This document shows positions 15,537-25,238 of a stretch of 64,000 nt of DNA, piece after piece; within the stretch, counting starts at the first letter, position 1; every line of letters begins with the position of its first letter. The notes beneath the pieces are model-generated. The model did not search any database. It was not told the origin of the DNA and was given only the letters and a program-made list of their open reading frames with translations. The stretch spans positions 186,001-250,000 of the forward strand of contig JACKOD010000003.1 in assembly GCA_024234505.1 (NCBI GenBank), in the 5' to 3' direction. Both the position numbers and the translations under genes were made by a program. The DNA comes from Hahellaceae bacterium (GTDB lineage Bacteria; Pseudomonadota; Gammaproteobacteria; Pseudomonadales; Oleiphilaceae).

Positions 15537-18290
15537 ATGAATAATATCGAAGAATCCATCAATTATTTGCTCAGACTCAAAAATTCCCGCCCTGCCTGGT
15601 TTTTGTTGATTTTCGCGCTGTTAACAACACTGAGTTTATGGCATTTCTCCGTGGTATTGGTGAAAGACCGCACCAAAGCCAGTTTCGAGAATGAATCTCA
15701 GCAGCTAAAAACCGCCATTGAAGAGCGACTGCTTAACTATGAACAGGTGTTGGCCGGTAGTGCCGGGTTATTTGCTGTGGCTGATCTGGTTGGGCGAGAT
15801 GATTGGCGAACCTATGTAAACAAGCTGGATATCGAACGCTATTACCCTGGAATACAAGGTTTGGGATTCACCCAGAAAGTGGACGAAAGCGACGTCGCGG
15901 CGCATATCGCCCGTATTCGGGCGCAAGGCCTGCCAAATTATCTGGTTAGTCCGCAAGGACATCGTAGTGAATATCATCCTGTAGTCTTTCTTGAGCCGAG
16001 TACCCAGCGGAATCGGCGGGCGTATGGATATGATGCGTTTGGCGATCCCTCTCATCGAATGGCGATGGAAATAGCGCGCGATACCGGACAAGCCGCGATG
16101 ACCGGAAAGGTGGTACTGGTTCAGGAAGAGGTGGATGAGACCCAGCCCGGCTTTGTTATGTATTATCCCGTATATAAAAATGATCAGGTATTAAAAACAA
16201 CCTTGGATCGGCGAGCATCGTTGCTGGGTTTTGTATTCAGCGCATTTCGTATGAACAATCTCATGGACGGGATTGTAGGGCTTATTTCGCCTTTTCTTGA
16301 TGTTCGAATTTATGATAGCGATGTAGCTGTAGAAGAGTCGCTGATGTATGCCTCCAACCTGGGTTCACTGGACGAGGAATACAGCTTTGAAATGTCGCAG
16401 ACGCTATCTCATGGTGGAAAAACCTGGCTGTTAATCACCCGAACAACGCCGGCATTTGACTTTCTTGCTTCTGATCCTCGTCCCTGGATTGTGCTTGTCG
16501 CAGGCATTCTTATCAGCTTGCTATTGTTCGTCATGGCGTTACTGATGATTCGTTCACGGTTAATTGCGATGGCAAATGCTGGTAAATATCGTGCGATCAC
16601 GGAAGATACTACCAATATGACCATGGTGATTAAGCCCGGGTTTGGTGTGACCTATACCAGCCCTTCGTGCGAACGCATTATGGGGTATCAGTTGACCGAT
16701 CTGCGGGGTAAATCATTTGAGCAGATGATTCACAGCGATGATTTGCCGGCACTAATCCAAACCTATGAAAAAGCCGTACTCCAGCCAGGTAAATCACTTT
16801 TGTTGGCGCAGACCCGAGTGCGCCATAAAGATGGTTCCTGGTTGAGTGTTGAAGGTGGCTTTACCTCGATGTGCGATGTGCCCGGGGTCAATAACGTGGT
16901 GGTTAATTTCAGAGACACATCCCGGCTAAGCCTGGTGCAGAGCGAGCTGCATCAATTAGCGTTTTATGACCAGTTGACTGGTCTGGCGAACCGGCAGTTG
17001 TTCCGGGATCGTCTGGATCACACAGTCAAGACCTGTCGCCGTCGAGGGTTGCAGGCGGCCTTGATGTATCTGGATCTGGATGGATTCAAGCGAGTAAATG
17101 ACACGCTGGGACACGATGCAGGTGATCGCCTGTTGCAACAGGTTGCCCAGTGGCTTGAAGGTTGTGTCAGAGAAGAGGACTCGGTGGCGAGATTGGGGGG
17201 CGACGAGTTTACGGTGCTGTTGGAGGAGGTTAGCGGTCAGGATTCGGTCAGTCGGGTCGCAGAAAACATCCTTACAGCGCTCAGTCAGCGAGTCCGTTTG
17301 GGTGAACACGAAGTGGGCGTTTCTGCCAGTATTGGTATTGTAATGATCCCTGGTGACGGAGAAGAAGTGACGTCGCTGATGAAGTTTGCTGATCTCGCCA
17401 TGTACCGGGCCAAAGAATTGGGGCGTAACAATTATCAGTATTTCCAAAGCAGTTTGAATATCCGGGCAGCGAGGCGCTTGCTGCTTCAGGAAGAACTACG
17501 TACTGCGGTCGAGTTGCATCAATTTGTGTTGCACTATCAGCCAAAAATTGACTTGGAGAGCCAAAAACTGGTGGGTATTGAAGCACTGGTTCGATGGAAT
17601 CACCCGGATAGGGGGTTGGTGACGCCGGATCAGTTTTTACCGCTGGCGGAGGATACCGGCCTGATTCATCAGGTGGGCGAGTGGGTTTTACGACAAGCCT
17701 GTATCCACGCGCTGGTGTTAGCTAAAACCGGATTTGAAGGTTGTAGGGTGGGTATTAACCTTTCTGCCAGACAGGTTGGTGAGCCTCACTTTGTAGATCG
17801 TTTTTTACGTATTTTGGAAGAAACTGGATGCTCGGCCACTATGCTAGAGCTTGATGTGTCATCCAGTATTCTGACGCAGGATTTAACACTGGTCAGCGAG
17901 ATATTCGGCGAGTTAAAAGCGTTAGGCGTGACTATATCGCTGGACGATTTTGGCACGGGTTTCTGCTCGCTGGAAATGCTCGGTATCGTGCCGGTAGATG
18001 AAGTCAAAATCGATCGGACGTTTATCAGAGATATCCCCTATAAGCAAAGTAGTGCAGAGGTGACATCGGCACTGATTGCGCTGGCGCACAAACTTGGTTT
18101 GAAAGTTGTTGCGGAAGGTGTTGAAACTCGTGAGCAGCTGAGTTTTCTTGAAGCCAATAATTGCGAATATGCACAGGGCAATCTTTTCAGTCAGGCACTG
18201 GATGAAGATCAGTTGGCAATTTTTATGACCAATCTGGATGAAGTGCAAAAGCATCGTTTTATCTATTACGGTAATGAAGAATCTGTGTGA
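15537..18290 (+). CDS. Membrane CHASE-PAS-GGDEF-EAL cyclic-di-GMP protein
   Basis: A 917-residue membrane sensor for cyclic-di-GMP. TM1 is at about 20-42; a periplasmic CHASE-type domain spans about 50-300 (ERYYPGIQGLGFTQKV is typical); TM2 is at about 318-340; then PAS (355-460), GGDEF (intact GGDEF at 554-558) and EAL (682-684, VGIEALVRW). DDFGTG and VAEGVET are intact in the EAL domain. The usual ELTE segment reads DVSS (LELDVSSSILTQ), so phosphodiesterase activity is uncertain while cyclase activity is plausible. The frame runs 30 codons further upstream, but ATG 15537 has AAGGAG 13 bases before it and gives a normal cytoplasmic N-terminus. It stands alone, between the mucD terminator and lepA. 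Confidence 0.9.
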   Translation: MNNIEESINYLLRLKNSRPAWFLLIFALLTTLSLWHFSVVLVKDRTKASFENESQQLKTAIEERLLNYEQVLAGSAGLFAVADLVGRDDWRTYVNKLDIERYYPGIQGLGFTQKVDESDVAAHIARIRAQGLPNYLVSPQGHRSEYHPVVFLEPSTQRNRRAYGYDAFGDPSHRMAMEIARDTGQAAMTGKVVLVQEEVDETQPGFVMYYPVYKNDQVLKTTLDRRASLLGFVFSAFRMNNLMDGIVGLISPFLDVRIYDSDVAVEESLMYASNLGSLDEEYSFEMSQTLSHGGKTWLLITRTTPAFDFLASDPRPWIVLVAGILISLLLFVMALLMIRSRLIAMANAGKYRAITEDTTNMTMVIKPGFGVTYTSPSCERIMGYQLTDLRGKSFEQMIHSDDLPALIQTYEKAVLQPGKSLLLAQTRVRHKDGSWLSVEGGFTSMCDVPGVNNVVVNFRDTSRLSLVQSELHQLAFYDQLTGLANRQLFRDRLDHTVKTCRRRGLQAALMYLDLDGFKRVNDTLGHDAGDRLLQQVAQWLEGCVREEDSVARLGGDEFTVLLEEVSGQDSVSRVAENILTALSQRVRLGEHEVGVSASIGIVMIPGDGEEVTSLMKFADLAMYRAKELGRNNYQYFQSSLNIRAARRLLLQEELRTAVELHQFVLHYQPKIDLESQKLVGIEALVRWNHPDRGLVTPDQFLPLAEDTGLIHQVGEWVLRQACIHALVLAKTGFEGCRVGINLSARQVGEPHFVDRFLRILEETGCSATMLELDVSSSILTQDLTLVSEIFGELKALGVTISLDDFGTGFCSLEMLGIVPVDEVKIDRTFIRDIPYKQSSAEVTSALIALAHKLGLKVVAEGVETREQLSFLEANNCEYAQGNLFSQALDEDQLAIFMTNLDEVQKHRFIYYGNEESV

Positions 18291-18429
18291 CGCAAATAGA
18301 CGGAGGTAAGAGTGGTGTTCGATGATGAAATGTTGAATTGCCTGGCATGTAAGTAAATAGTTTCGCCTTAGTCACACAAATCCTTTAAAATGTCGCGTTT
18401 TCTCGAACCGTTTTGACATTGAGCCGCTG

Positions 18430-20238
18430 GTGAATCAGTCTGTGAGTAACCTTAAAAATATCCGAAACTTTTCAATTATTGCCCACATCGATCATGGTAA
18501 ATCTACTTTGGCTGATCGATTTATACAGGTCTGTGGCGGTTTAACTGCGCGTGAAATGTCCGAACAGGTGCTCGACTCAATGGATATTGAGCGAGAACGC
18601 GGAATAACCATTAAAGCACAAAGCGTGACGCTGAATTATACGGCCAAAGACGGTGAAACTTACCAGTTGAACTTTATTGATACACCGGGGCATGTGGACT
18701 TTTCCTATGAAGTTTCCCGTTCATTGTCTGCCTGTGAAGGAGCCTTGCTGGTAGTGGATGCCGCACAGGGCGTTGAGGCTCAGTCGGTCGCAAATTGCTA
18801 CACGGCGATAGAGCAGGGGCTCGAAGTCGTGCCCATCCTTAATAAAATGGATTTACCTCAGGCCGAACCTGAGCGAGTCAAAAAGGAAATCGAAGATATT
18901 ATCGGCATTGATGCCACCACTGCCGTCGCCTGCAGTGCCAAAAGCGGGCTGGGTGTCGAAGAAGTACTTGAACGTTTGATTGAGTCCATTCCCCCGCCGG
19001 TAGGGGATACCGATGCTCCTTTACAAGCACTGATTATCGATTCCTGGTTCGACAACTATCTTGGCGTGGTCTCCCTGGTTCGAGTGATGCAGGGAACCTT
19101 GAATAAAGGCGATAAGATTCAGATTAAATCTACCGGAAAATCCGAGTTGGTGACATCCATTGGGGTGTTCACACCCAAGCGAACAGAAACTGGGGTGCTC
19201 AAGGCGGGTGAGGTTGGATTTGTTGTTGCAGGCATCAAGGAAATTCATGGCGCGCCAGTAGGCGACACCATTACGCACTCCAAAACACCGGATGTTGCTG
19301 CCCTTCCTGGATTTAAACGTGTTAAGCCCCAGGTCTATGCTGCATTGTTCCCGATTAGTGCGGATGATTTTGAAGATTTTCGTGAAGCTCTGGAAAAATT
19401 GACTCTCAATGATGCGTCATTGCAGTACGAGCCAGAGACCTCTGACGCACTTGGTTTCGGATTTCGGTGTGGCTTCCTTGGCATGCTCCACATGGAAATT
19501 ATCCAGGAGCGCCTGGAGCGGGAATATGACCTTGATCTGATCACAACGGCCCCTACCGTAGTTTACGAAGTGGTTAAAAGAGGAGAGACTATCTATGTTG
19601 ATAACCCCTCCAAATTGCCTGATCTGGGTTCGATTGATGAAATGCGTGAGCCCATCGTAGAGGCAAATATTCTTGTGCCCCAAGAATTTTTGGGCAACGT
19701 TATTACGCTTTGTGTTGAAAAACGTGGCGTGCAGAAGGAAATGCACTTTCATGGCAATCAGGTTGCTTTGAAATACGAATTGCCGATGAACGAAGTCGTA
19801 ATGGACTTTTTTGACCGACTGAAGTCCTGTAGCCGGGGTTTTGCTTCGCTGGACTATCAGTTCGTGCGTTTTGAACCCGCTAATCTGGTTCGTCTGGATA
19901 TTCTCATCAATGGTGAGCGCGTAGATGCTCTAGCTGTCATTGTGCACAAGGATCAGTCACAATCCCGAGGACGGGTATTGTGTGAAAAGATGAAAGAGCT
20001 GATTCCTCGGCAGATGTATGACGTTGCGATACAGTCCGCAATCGGTAATCAGATTATTTCGCGTCAGACCGTGAAGGCGTTACGAAAAGATGTAACGGCG
20101 AAGTGTTATGGTGGTGACGTTAGTCGAAAGAAAAAACTGTTGCAGAAGCAAAAAGAAGGTAAGCGTCGAATGAAGCAGGTTGGGCGCGTTGAAATTCCCC
20201 AGGATGCCTTCCTGGCGGTATTGAAAGTAGATAAATAA
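18430..20238 (+). CDS. lepA: Elongation factor 4 (LepA)
   Basis: Ribosome-associated GTPase (602 aa) of the translation-factor family, proposed to act in ribosome back-translocation or assembly. G-domain motifs are present: AHIDHGKST (about 18-26), DTPGHVDF and NKMDLPQ. The C-terminal LepA-specific domain includes [15 protein letters not shown] and RMKQVGR. The start is GTG at 18430; a second GTG at 18442 is possible and would remove four residues. lepB follows after 11 bases, the standard order in gammaproteobacteria. Confidence 0.96.
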   Translation: MNQSVSNLKNIRNFSIIAHIDHGKSTLADRFIQVCGGLTAREMSEQVLDSMDIERERGITIKAQSVTLNYTAKDGETYQLNFIDTPGHVDFSYEVSRSLSACEGALLVVDAAQGVEAQSVANCYTAIEQGLEVVPILNKMDLPQAEPERVKKEIEDIIGIDATTAVACSAKSGLGVEEVLERLIESIPPPVGDTDAPLQALIIDSWFDNYLGVVSLVRVMQGTLNKGDKIQIKSTGKSELVTSIGVFTPKRTETGVLKAGEVGFVVAGIKEIHGAPVGDTITHSKTPDVAALPGFKRVKPQVYAALFPISADDFEDFREALEKLTLNDASLQYEPETSDALGFGFRCGFLGMLHMEIIQERLEREYDLDLITTAPTVVYEVVKRGETIYVDNPSKLPDLGSIDEMREPIVEANILVPQEFLGNVITLCVEKRGVQKEMHFHGNQVALKYELPMNEVVMDFFDRLKSCSRGFASLDYQFVRFEPANLVRLDILINGERVDALAVIVHKDQSQSRGRVLCEKMKELIPRQMYDVAIQSAIGNQIISRQTVKALRKDVTAKCYGGDVSRKKKLLQKQKEGKRRMKQVGRVEIPQDAFLAVLKVDK

Positions 20239-20249
20239 CAGGAATCACG

Positions 20250-21104
20250 ATGGATATAGATTTTCCGTTAATTTTAGTGCTGCTCACACTGGGTACGGGG
20301 CTGGTGTGGCTTGCTGATATTTTTGTACTGCGTGCAAAGCGAGTGGCCGCGGTAACTGGTCATTCAGGTGCAGCTATTGACAGTACTGGTGATAGTACTG
20401 AAAAAAAATTAGGTCAGATAGAAGAAGGCTTCAAGGTGACATCGTCTCCTGAAAAGCAGGTTAGCGAGCCCTGGATTGTAGAAACGTCCCGTTCGTTTTT
20501 TCCCGTGCTGGCTATTGTTCTGATTTTACGTTCATTTTTGGTTGAACCTTTCCAGATACCCTCTGGCTCTATGTTGCCTACGCTGGAAGTGGGTGACTTT
20601 ATACTGGTGAACAAGTATGCCTATGGCTTGCGTTTACCTGTTGCAGGCACAAAAGTTATCGCGATAGGGGAACCGAAGCGTGGCGATGTTATGGTGTTTC
20701 GCTATCCCGGTGATCGTAAAACCAACTATATCAAACGAATCGTTGGGGTTCCCGGTGATACCATTCGCTATCATGATAAAACCCTCTATATTAATGGTGA
20801 CCGTATTAGCGAACAGCATTTGGCTAATTTGAGTGGTACCCAGCTCTTTGCAGAACAGCTTGGAGATGTTAATCACCAAATATTTAAAACTCAGCGAGTT
20901 CGTGGTCAGAATGGTGAAGGTGAATGGGTGATTCCCGACGGTCGTTATTTTGTAATGGGTGATAACCGTGACAATAGTAATGACAGTCGTTTCTGGGGGC
21001 TGGTGCCTGACGAGTTGATTGTTGGGAAGGCATTTGCTATCTGGATGCATTGGGAGAAATTGTTTTCATTGCCTTCGTTCTCCAGAGTTAGAACTATCGA
21101 GTAA
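20250..21104 (+). CDS. lepB: Signal peptidase I
   Basis: Inner-membrane serine/lysine peptidase (284 aa) that removes signal peptides from exported proteins. TM1 is at about 5-26, then a cytoplasmic loop and TM2 at about 83-99. The catalytic serine is S107 in IPSGSMLPTL and the general base is K162 in NYIKRIVGVPGD. The MGDNRDNSNDSR box is complete. The gene is 11 bases after lepA and followed by the DUF4845 gene, rnc and era, forming a probable operon of translation and RNA processing genes. Confidence 0.96.
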   Translation: MDIDFPLILVLLTLGTGLVWLADIFVLRAKRVAAVTGHSGAAIDSTGDSTEKKLGQIEEGFKVTSSPEKQVSEPWIVETSRSFFPVLAIVLILRSFLVEPFQIPSGSMLPTLEVGDFILVNKYAYGLRLPVAGTKVIAIGEPKRGDVMVFRYPGDRKTNYIKRIVGVPGDTIRYHDKTLYINGDRISEQHLANLSGTQLFAEQLGDVNHQIFKTQRVRGQNGEGEWVIPDGRYFVMGDNRDNSNDSRFWGLVPDELIVGKAFAIWMHWEKLFSLPSFSRVRTIE

Positions 21105-21117
21105 AAGGTTAATCTTT

Positions 21118-21513
21118 ATGCAAAATTCCTACTCATCGGCTTCTCCTTTGTCGCAAAAGGGGGCATCGGCGTTAAACATACTGGTCATCATGTTTATCGC
21201 GGCCTCTATTCTTACTGTAGCATTAAAGATAGTGCCGATTTTTATGGACAATCGGACGGTTGAAGCGGTTATTGGTAGCTTAATGGAAGAAAGCGGACCC
21301 AAGGGCATTACTGCCGAAGAATTTAAAAGCGTACTTGGTAAGCGGCTTACCATCAATAACATTAGGGACTTTGAAGACAAGTTCCTTACCATAAGTCAGA
21401 TTGATGGTCGCCTCGAAGCCAAGCTGCACTATGAAGTTCGCACTAATATTTTTCGCAATATAGATGCAGTTGTTACCTTCGATCGGGACTTTAACTCGAA
21501 CACGAGTCACTAA
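21118..21513 (+). CDS. DUF4845 family small membrane protein
   Basis: A 131-residue protein with one N-terminal transmembrane helix (about 15-35, [20 protein letters not shown]) and a small periplasmic domain. It matches the DUF4845 type found between lepB and rnc in many gammaproteobacteria, of unknown function. The frame is open upstream into lepB (21019), but ATG 21118, 13 bases after the lepB stop, gives the expected start MQNSYSS. Its fixed place suggests a link to protein export or RNase III expression, which is inference only. Confidence 0.82.
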   Translation: MQNSYSSASPLSQKGASALNILVIMFIAASILTVALKIVPIFMDNRTVEAVIGSLMEESGPKGITAEEFKSVLGKRLTINNIRDFEDKFLTISQIDGRLEAKLHYEVRTNIFRNIDAVVTFDRDFNSNTSH

Positions 21514-21542
21514 ACTATTTAGATGAGAAACTAAGAAAACCC

Positions 21543-22232
21543 GTGAGTAAAATCGATTATTCGGCGCTGGAACGGCGCATTGGCTACCAGTTTGAAGATA
21601 AAAATCTACTGGTGCTTGCCATGACCCACCGAAGTTATGGTGGGCACAACAATGAACGGGTTGAGTTTTTAGGTGACTCTGTTCTGAATTTTATTATTGC
21701 AGAAGCTTTATTTCTGAAGTTTCCTAAGGCTCGTGAAGGACAAATGAGTCGTCTGCGGGCCCGTTTGGTTAAAGGTGTCACCCTGGCAGAGTTGGCGCGC
21801 GAGTTTGGTCTGGGAGATTTTCTGCTACTAGGTTCCGGGGAGCTTAAAAGCGGAGGTTATCGCCGAGAGTCCATACTGGCGGATGCGATGGAGTCGGTCA
21901 TTGGTGCGATTTATCTTGATTCGGGATTTGAGGCATGCCGTGCGCGTGTATTGCATTGGTATGCTGATCGCATAGAGTCGTTGTCACTCCAGGATACACA
22001 GAAAGATCCGAAAACCCGGTTACAGGAATTTCTGCAATCCAGACAGCAAGAATTGCCTCGATATGAAGTGACCGAGGTGATCGGTGAACAGCATGCCCAA
22101 ACATTTTTTGTGGAATGTGAGGTTTCCATGCTTGAGGGGTCAACTAAAGGTCGTGGCAGTAGCCGAAGAATCGCTGAACAGCAGGCAGCAACGCAGGCTT
22201 TGCGATTACTTGGGTTAGAGGATGCAGTATGA
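21543..22232 (+). CDS. rnc: Ribonuclease III
   Basis: Double-strand-specific endoribonuclease (229 aa) that matures rRNA and processes many mRNAs. The catalytic signature [14 protein letters not shown] is near residue 37; further conserved residues are in [18 protein letters not shown]. The C-terminal double-stranded RNA-binding domain begins near 155 ([13 protein letters not shown]) and ends [19 protein letters not shown]. The start is GTG. It overlaps era by four bases (ATGA), as is typical, so translation is coupled. Confidence 0.96.
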   Translation: MSKIDYSALERRIGYQFEDKNLLVLAMTHRSYGGHNNERVEFLGDSVLNFIIAEALFLKFPKAREGQMSRLRARLVKGVTLAELAREFGLGDFLLLGSGELKSGGYRRESILADAMESVIGAIYLDSGFEACRARVLHWYADRIESLSLQDTQKDPKTRLQEFLQSRQQELPRYEVTEVIGEQHAQTFFVECEVSMLEGSTKGRGSSRRIAEQQAATQALRLLGLEDAV

Positions 22233-23233
22233 AAGATAAGAATCCGGATCAATCTCACACTGACGATACAAGTGCTGACAGTGTGTGGAGTGAATTTTCC
22301 AGGAATAATGAACAAACAGATCAAATCGAACACCATGAAGGCCAGACTCGTTGCGGATTTGTTGCCATAGTGGGACGACCGAACGTAGGAAAGTCTACGT
22401 TACTCAATCGAATTCTGGGTCAGAAACTGAGCATCACTTCTAGAAAACCCCAGACCACCCGACACCAGATTCTTGGGATAAAAACAGAGGGTGACCTGCA
22501 AATTATCTATGTAGATACCCCGGGTTTGCATCGAGAAGAAGTGAAAGCGATCAATCGCTATATGAATAAGGCAGCCTCCAGCGCACTCAAAGATGTCGAT
22601 GCCGTTGTATTTTTGGTGGATCGTCACCGCTGGACCGAAGAAGATGAATGGGTTTTAGAAAAAATCAAGCGAGTGAGTTGCCCGGTCATATTGGCAGTGA
22701 ATAAAGTAGATCAGATTGCAGATCGTGCGGTTTTGCTTCCCTTTATTCAAGACATGTCGTCGAAAATGAATTTCGATGCCATTGTGCCACTGTCTGCCAA
22801 GCAGGGGCATAATGTAGATCGACTGGAAAGCCTGATCGGTACGTACATTCCTGAAGGGGTGCATCATTACCCTGAAGACCAGATTACCGACCGAACGCAA
22901 CGCTTCCTGGCGGCGGAACTGGTTCGGGAAAAAATAATGCGGCAGTTGGGGGCTGAAGTCCCTTATTCTGTAAGCGTAGAAATTGAAGAGTTCAAGGCAG
23001 AAAACAACATATTACATATCGGGGCGCTGATATTGGTGGAGCGCCAGGGGCAAAAGAAAATCATTATCGGCGATAATGGTGAAAAGCTGAAAACGATTGG
23101 CCGGGATGCACGCCTTGATATGGAAAAGATGTTTGAAAGCAAAGTCATGTTACGTCTTTGGGTAAAAGTCAAAAGTGGTTGGGCCGATAGCGACCGGGCG
23201 TTGAAGAGCCTTGGCTATACCGACTTGGGTTAA
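22229..23233 (+). CDS. era: GTPase Era
   Basis: Essential GTPase (334 aa) that binds the 16S rRNA 3' end during 30S subunit maturation. G1 is GRPNVGKST (about 50-58), G3 is DTPGLH, and G4 is NKVD. The C-terminal KH domain contains the [18 protein letters not shown] stretch. The N-terminus carries about 40 polar residues before the G domain, longer than the compact E. coli form (301 aa) and rich in acidic and Ser/Thr residues. It overlaps rnc by four bases. recO follows after 57 bases. Confidence 0.96.
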   Translation: MKDKNPDQSHTDDTSADSVWSEFSRNNEQTDQIEHHEGQTRCGFVAIVGRPNVGKSTLLNRILGQKLSITSRKPQTTRHQILGIKTEGDLQIIYVDTPGLHREEVKAINRYMNKAASSALKDVDAVVFLVDRHRWTEEDEWVLEKIKRVSCPVILAVNKVDQIADRAVLLPFIQDMSSKMNFDAIVPLSAKQGHNVDRLESLIGTYIPEGVHHYPEDQITDRTQRFLAAELVREKIMRQLGAEVPYSVSVEIEEFKAENNILHIGALILVERQGQKKIIIGDNGEKLKTIGRDARLDMEKMFESKVMLRLWVKVKSGWADSDRALKSLGYTDLG

Positions 23234-23290
23234 TTTGTCTGGCTGCGATGGTTTCAAGTCATAGTGTTGAGTAGCGTTGTCTAGGTTGGG

Positions 23291-24112
23291 ATGATGCCCG
23301 TGAAGCATCTGGTGTCGCAGGAGCCTGCGTACTTGCTCCATATTTGGCCATACGGAGAATCAGGCGTCATGATGGACGCCTTTTCGCACCGTTGCGGTAG
23401 AATCCGATTAATCGCCAAAGGCGTGAAGCGAAAGGGAAATACATTCGCGCCGTTACTCAGACCATTTCAACCCTTGCTTTTGAGCTGGCAAGGTAAAGGC
23501 GGATTAAAAAACCTTACTCAGGTTGACTCGGTCATGCAGTTGCCTGGTTTGACCGGGGATTATCTGTTTAGTGCGTTTTACCTGAATGAGTTATTACAGC
23601 ATCTTTTACAAGAGCAAGAACCCTTCCCAGATCTTTTTATTCAATATGCAGAGACATTGTCGCAGCTGACCGAGCGATTGCCGCTGGAGGTTGCTTTGCG
23701 TCGTTTTGAATGGCGACTGTTGTGTGAACTCGGATTCGCGCCAGATTTGACTCGGGATCACGATGGTTATTGGCTACGTCAAAACGCTATCTATTGCTGG
23801 CATGTGGGTCTGGGTTTCCAGGTGGCAAGTGGCCCAGAGGCAACAGTGCAAGATCGGGGGCTGACTGCACAACAAGTTCACGACATTCTGCATTTAGTCG
23901 CCGGAAGGCAGGTTCTGGAAAACGAGATAGTTGAAGCGTCTGCTCAACTGGAGGGCCTCAGGCTAAGCGCGGCGCTCAAACATGCTAAAGTGCTGTTTCG
24001 ACAAGCCATTGATTCGCTATTACAGGGGCGTGTGCTTAAGAGTCGCGAACTCATTGTTAAATTCAGGGCACTGGATACGGTGCCGAAAACACCCAAGGTA
24101 TCTGGAGGATAG
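23291..24112 (+). CDS. recO: DNA repair protein RecO
   Basis: Recombination mediator (273 aa) that acts with RecR to load RecA on SSB-coated DNA. The N-terminal OB-fold start ([20 protein letters not shown]) and the segment [14 protein letters not shown] are typical, as is [15 protein letters not shown] near residue 140. The protein lacks the zinc-finger cysteine set seen in Gram-positive RecO. Two ATG codons lie in tandem at 23291 and 23294; either may start it. pdxJ follows after five bases. Confidence 0.93.
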   Translation: MMPVKHLVSQEPAYLLHIWPYGESGVMMDAFSHRCGRIRLIAKGVKRKGNTFAPLLRPFQPLLLSWQGKGGLKNLTQVDSVMQLPGLTGDYLFSAFYLNELLQHLLQEQEPFPDLFIQYAETLSQLTERLPLEVALRRFEWRLLCELGFAPDLTRDHDGYWLRQNAIYCWHVGLGFQVASGPEATVQDRGLTAQQVHDILHLVAGRQVLENEIVEASAQLEGLRLSAALKHAKVLFRQAIDSLLQGRVLKSRELIVKFRALDTVPKTPKVSGG

Positions 24113-24117
24113 ACATC

Positions 24118-24864
24118 ATGGCGACTAAGCGCGTTCTGCTAGGCGTAAATATCGACCATATAGCCACACTTAGACAGGCGCGCGGAACCCGCTACCCGGA
24201 ACCGCTTCAGGCGGCGCTGATCGCCGAAGAGGCAGGCGCTGATGGTATTACGGTGCACCTGCGCGAGGACGCGCGACATATACAAGAGCGGGACGTGTTG
24301 CTTCTTGCTGATGTTTTACAGACCCGAATGAATCTAGAAATGGCGGTCACTGATCGTATGGTTGCGCTTGCCGAGCGCGTCAGGCCGGCCCATTGTTGCC
24401 TGGTTCCGGAAAAGCGCGAAGAGCTTACGACAGAGGGCGGCTTGGATGTCGTTGCTCAGGAAGCTCGGGTCAGAGAAGCTTGTGTCCGGCTAGCCAAGGC
24501 AGGTATCGAGGTGTCGCTGTTTATTGATGCGGATCCTGCACAGATTGATGCCGCCATTCGTTGTGGTGCGCCTGTCATTGAAATCCATACGGGTCACTAC
24601 GCCGATGCGACAGCTGAGCAGCAGCTTGCAGAGCTTCAGAGAATTCGAAATGCGGTTAACTATGCCTCTCAAAAAGGGTTAGTGGTGAATGCCGGCCATG
24701 GTTTGCATTACCACAATACCGAGGCCATTGCGTCGATTCCGGGAATTCATGAGTTAAATATCGGGCATAGCATTATCGCTCGTGCCTTATTTGTAGGACT
24801 CAAGGACGCCGTACGTGAAATGCGAACCTTGATTGAACGCGCCTCATCCGCTGATCTTTCATAA
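24118..24864 (+). CDS. pdxJ: Pyridoxine 5'-phosphate synthase
   Basis: Last enzyme of de novo vitamin B6 synthesis (248 aa), joining 1-deoxyxylulose 5-phosphate with 3-amino-2-oxopropyl phosphate. It starts with the family signature [18 protein letters not shown] and contains [22 protein letters not shown]-type [10 protein letters not shown], and near the end [10 protein letters not shown] followed by [11 protein letters not shown]. These include the conserved active-site His and Glu residues. It is translationally coupled to acpS, whose ATG shares one base with the pdxJ stop. Confidence 0.96.
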   Translation: MATKRVLLGVNIDHIATLRQARGTRYPEPLQAALIAEEAGADGITVHLREDARHIQERDVLLLADVLQTRMNLEMAVTDRMVALAERVRPAHCCLVPEKREELTTEGGLDVVAQEARVREACVRLAKAGIEVSLFIDADPAQIDAAIRCGAPVIEIHTGHYADATAEQQLAELQRIRNAVNYASQKGLVVNAGHGLHYHNTEAIASIPGIHELNIGHSIIARALFVGLKDAVREMRTLIERASSADLS

Positions 24865-25238
24865 TGATAAAAGGGGTTGGGACCGACCTGGTCGAAGTTG
24901 AGCGCATTCGTTCTGCGTGGGAAAGAAGTGGCGAGCGTTTTGCTCGCAGGATTCTGGTGGATTCCGAATTTTCCCGGTTTGTGGAATTGAAAAGCGATGT
25001 GCGTTACCTGGCTAAAGCCTTCGCGCTGAAAGAAGCCGTGGTGAAGTCATTGGGAACCGGGATTGCCCAAGGCGTCGGCTGGCATTCCATTGAAACGGGA
25101 CGCGACGAGCTGGGCCGGCCGATAGCCCTTTTGAGCGGGGCTGCACACGTTCGAATGCAAATGCTGAATGCTTCGAACGTCCATGTGAGCTTATCTGATG
25201 AGAAGGCCTATATCTTGGCGTTTGCGGTACTTGATTGA
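24864..25238 (+). CDS. acpS: Holo-[acyl-carrier-protein] synthase
   Basis: Transfers 4'-phosphopantetheine from CoA to acyl carrier protein (124 aa). The magnesium-binding motif is at the start (IKGVGTDLVEVERIR), and the second motif is LAKAFALKEAVVKSLGTGI near residue 50. The gene overlaps pdxJ by one base and its 3' end overlaps the 3' end of the opposing gacS gene by 31 bases. Confidence 0.95.
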   Translation: MIKGVGTDLVEVERIRSAWERSGERFARRILVDSEFSRFVELKSDVRYLAKAFALKEAVVKSLGTGIAQGVGWHSIETGRDELGRPIALLSGAAHVRMQMLNASNVHVSLSDEKAYILAFAVLD

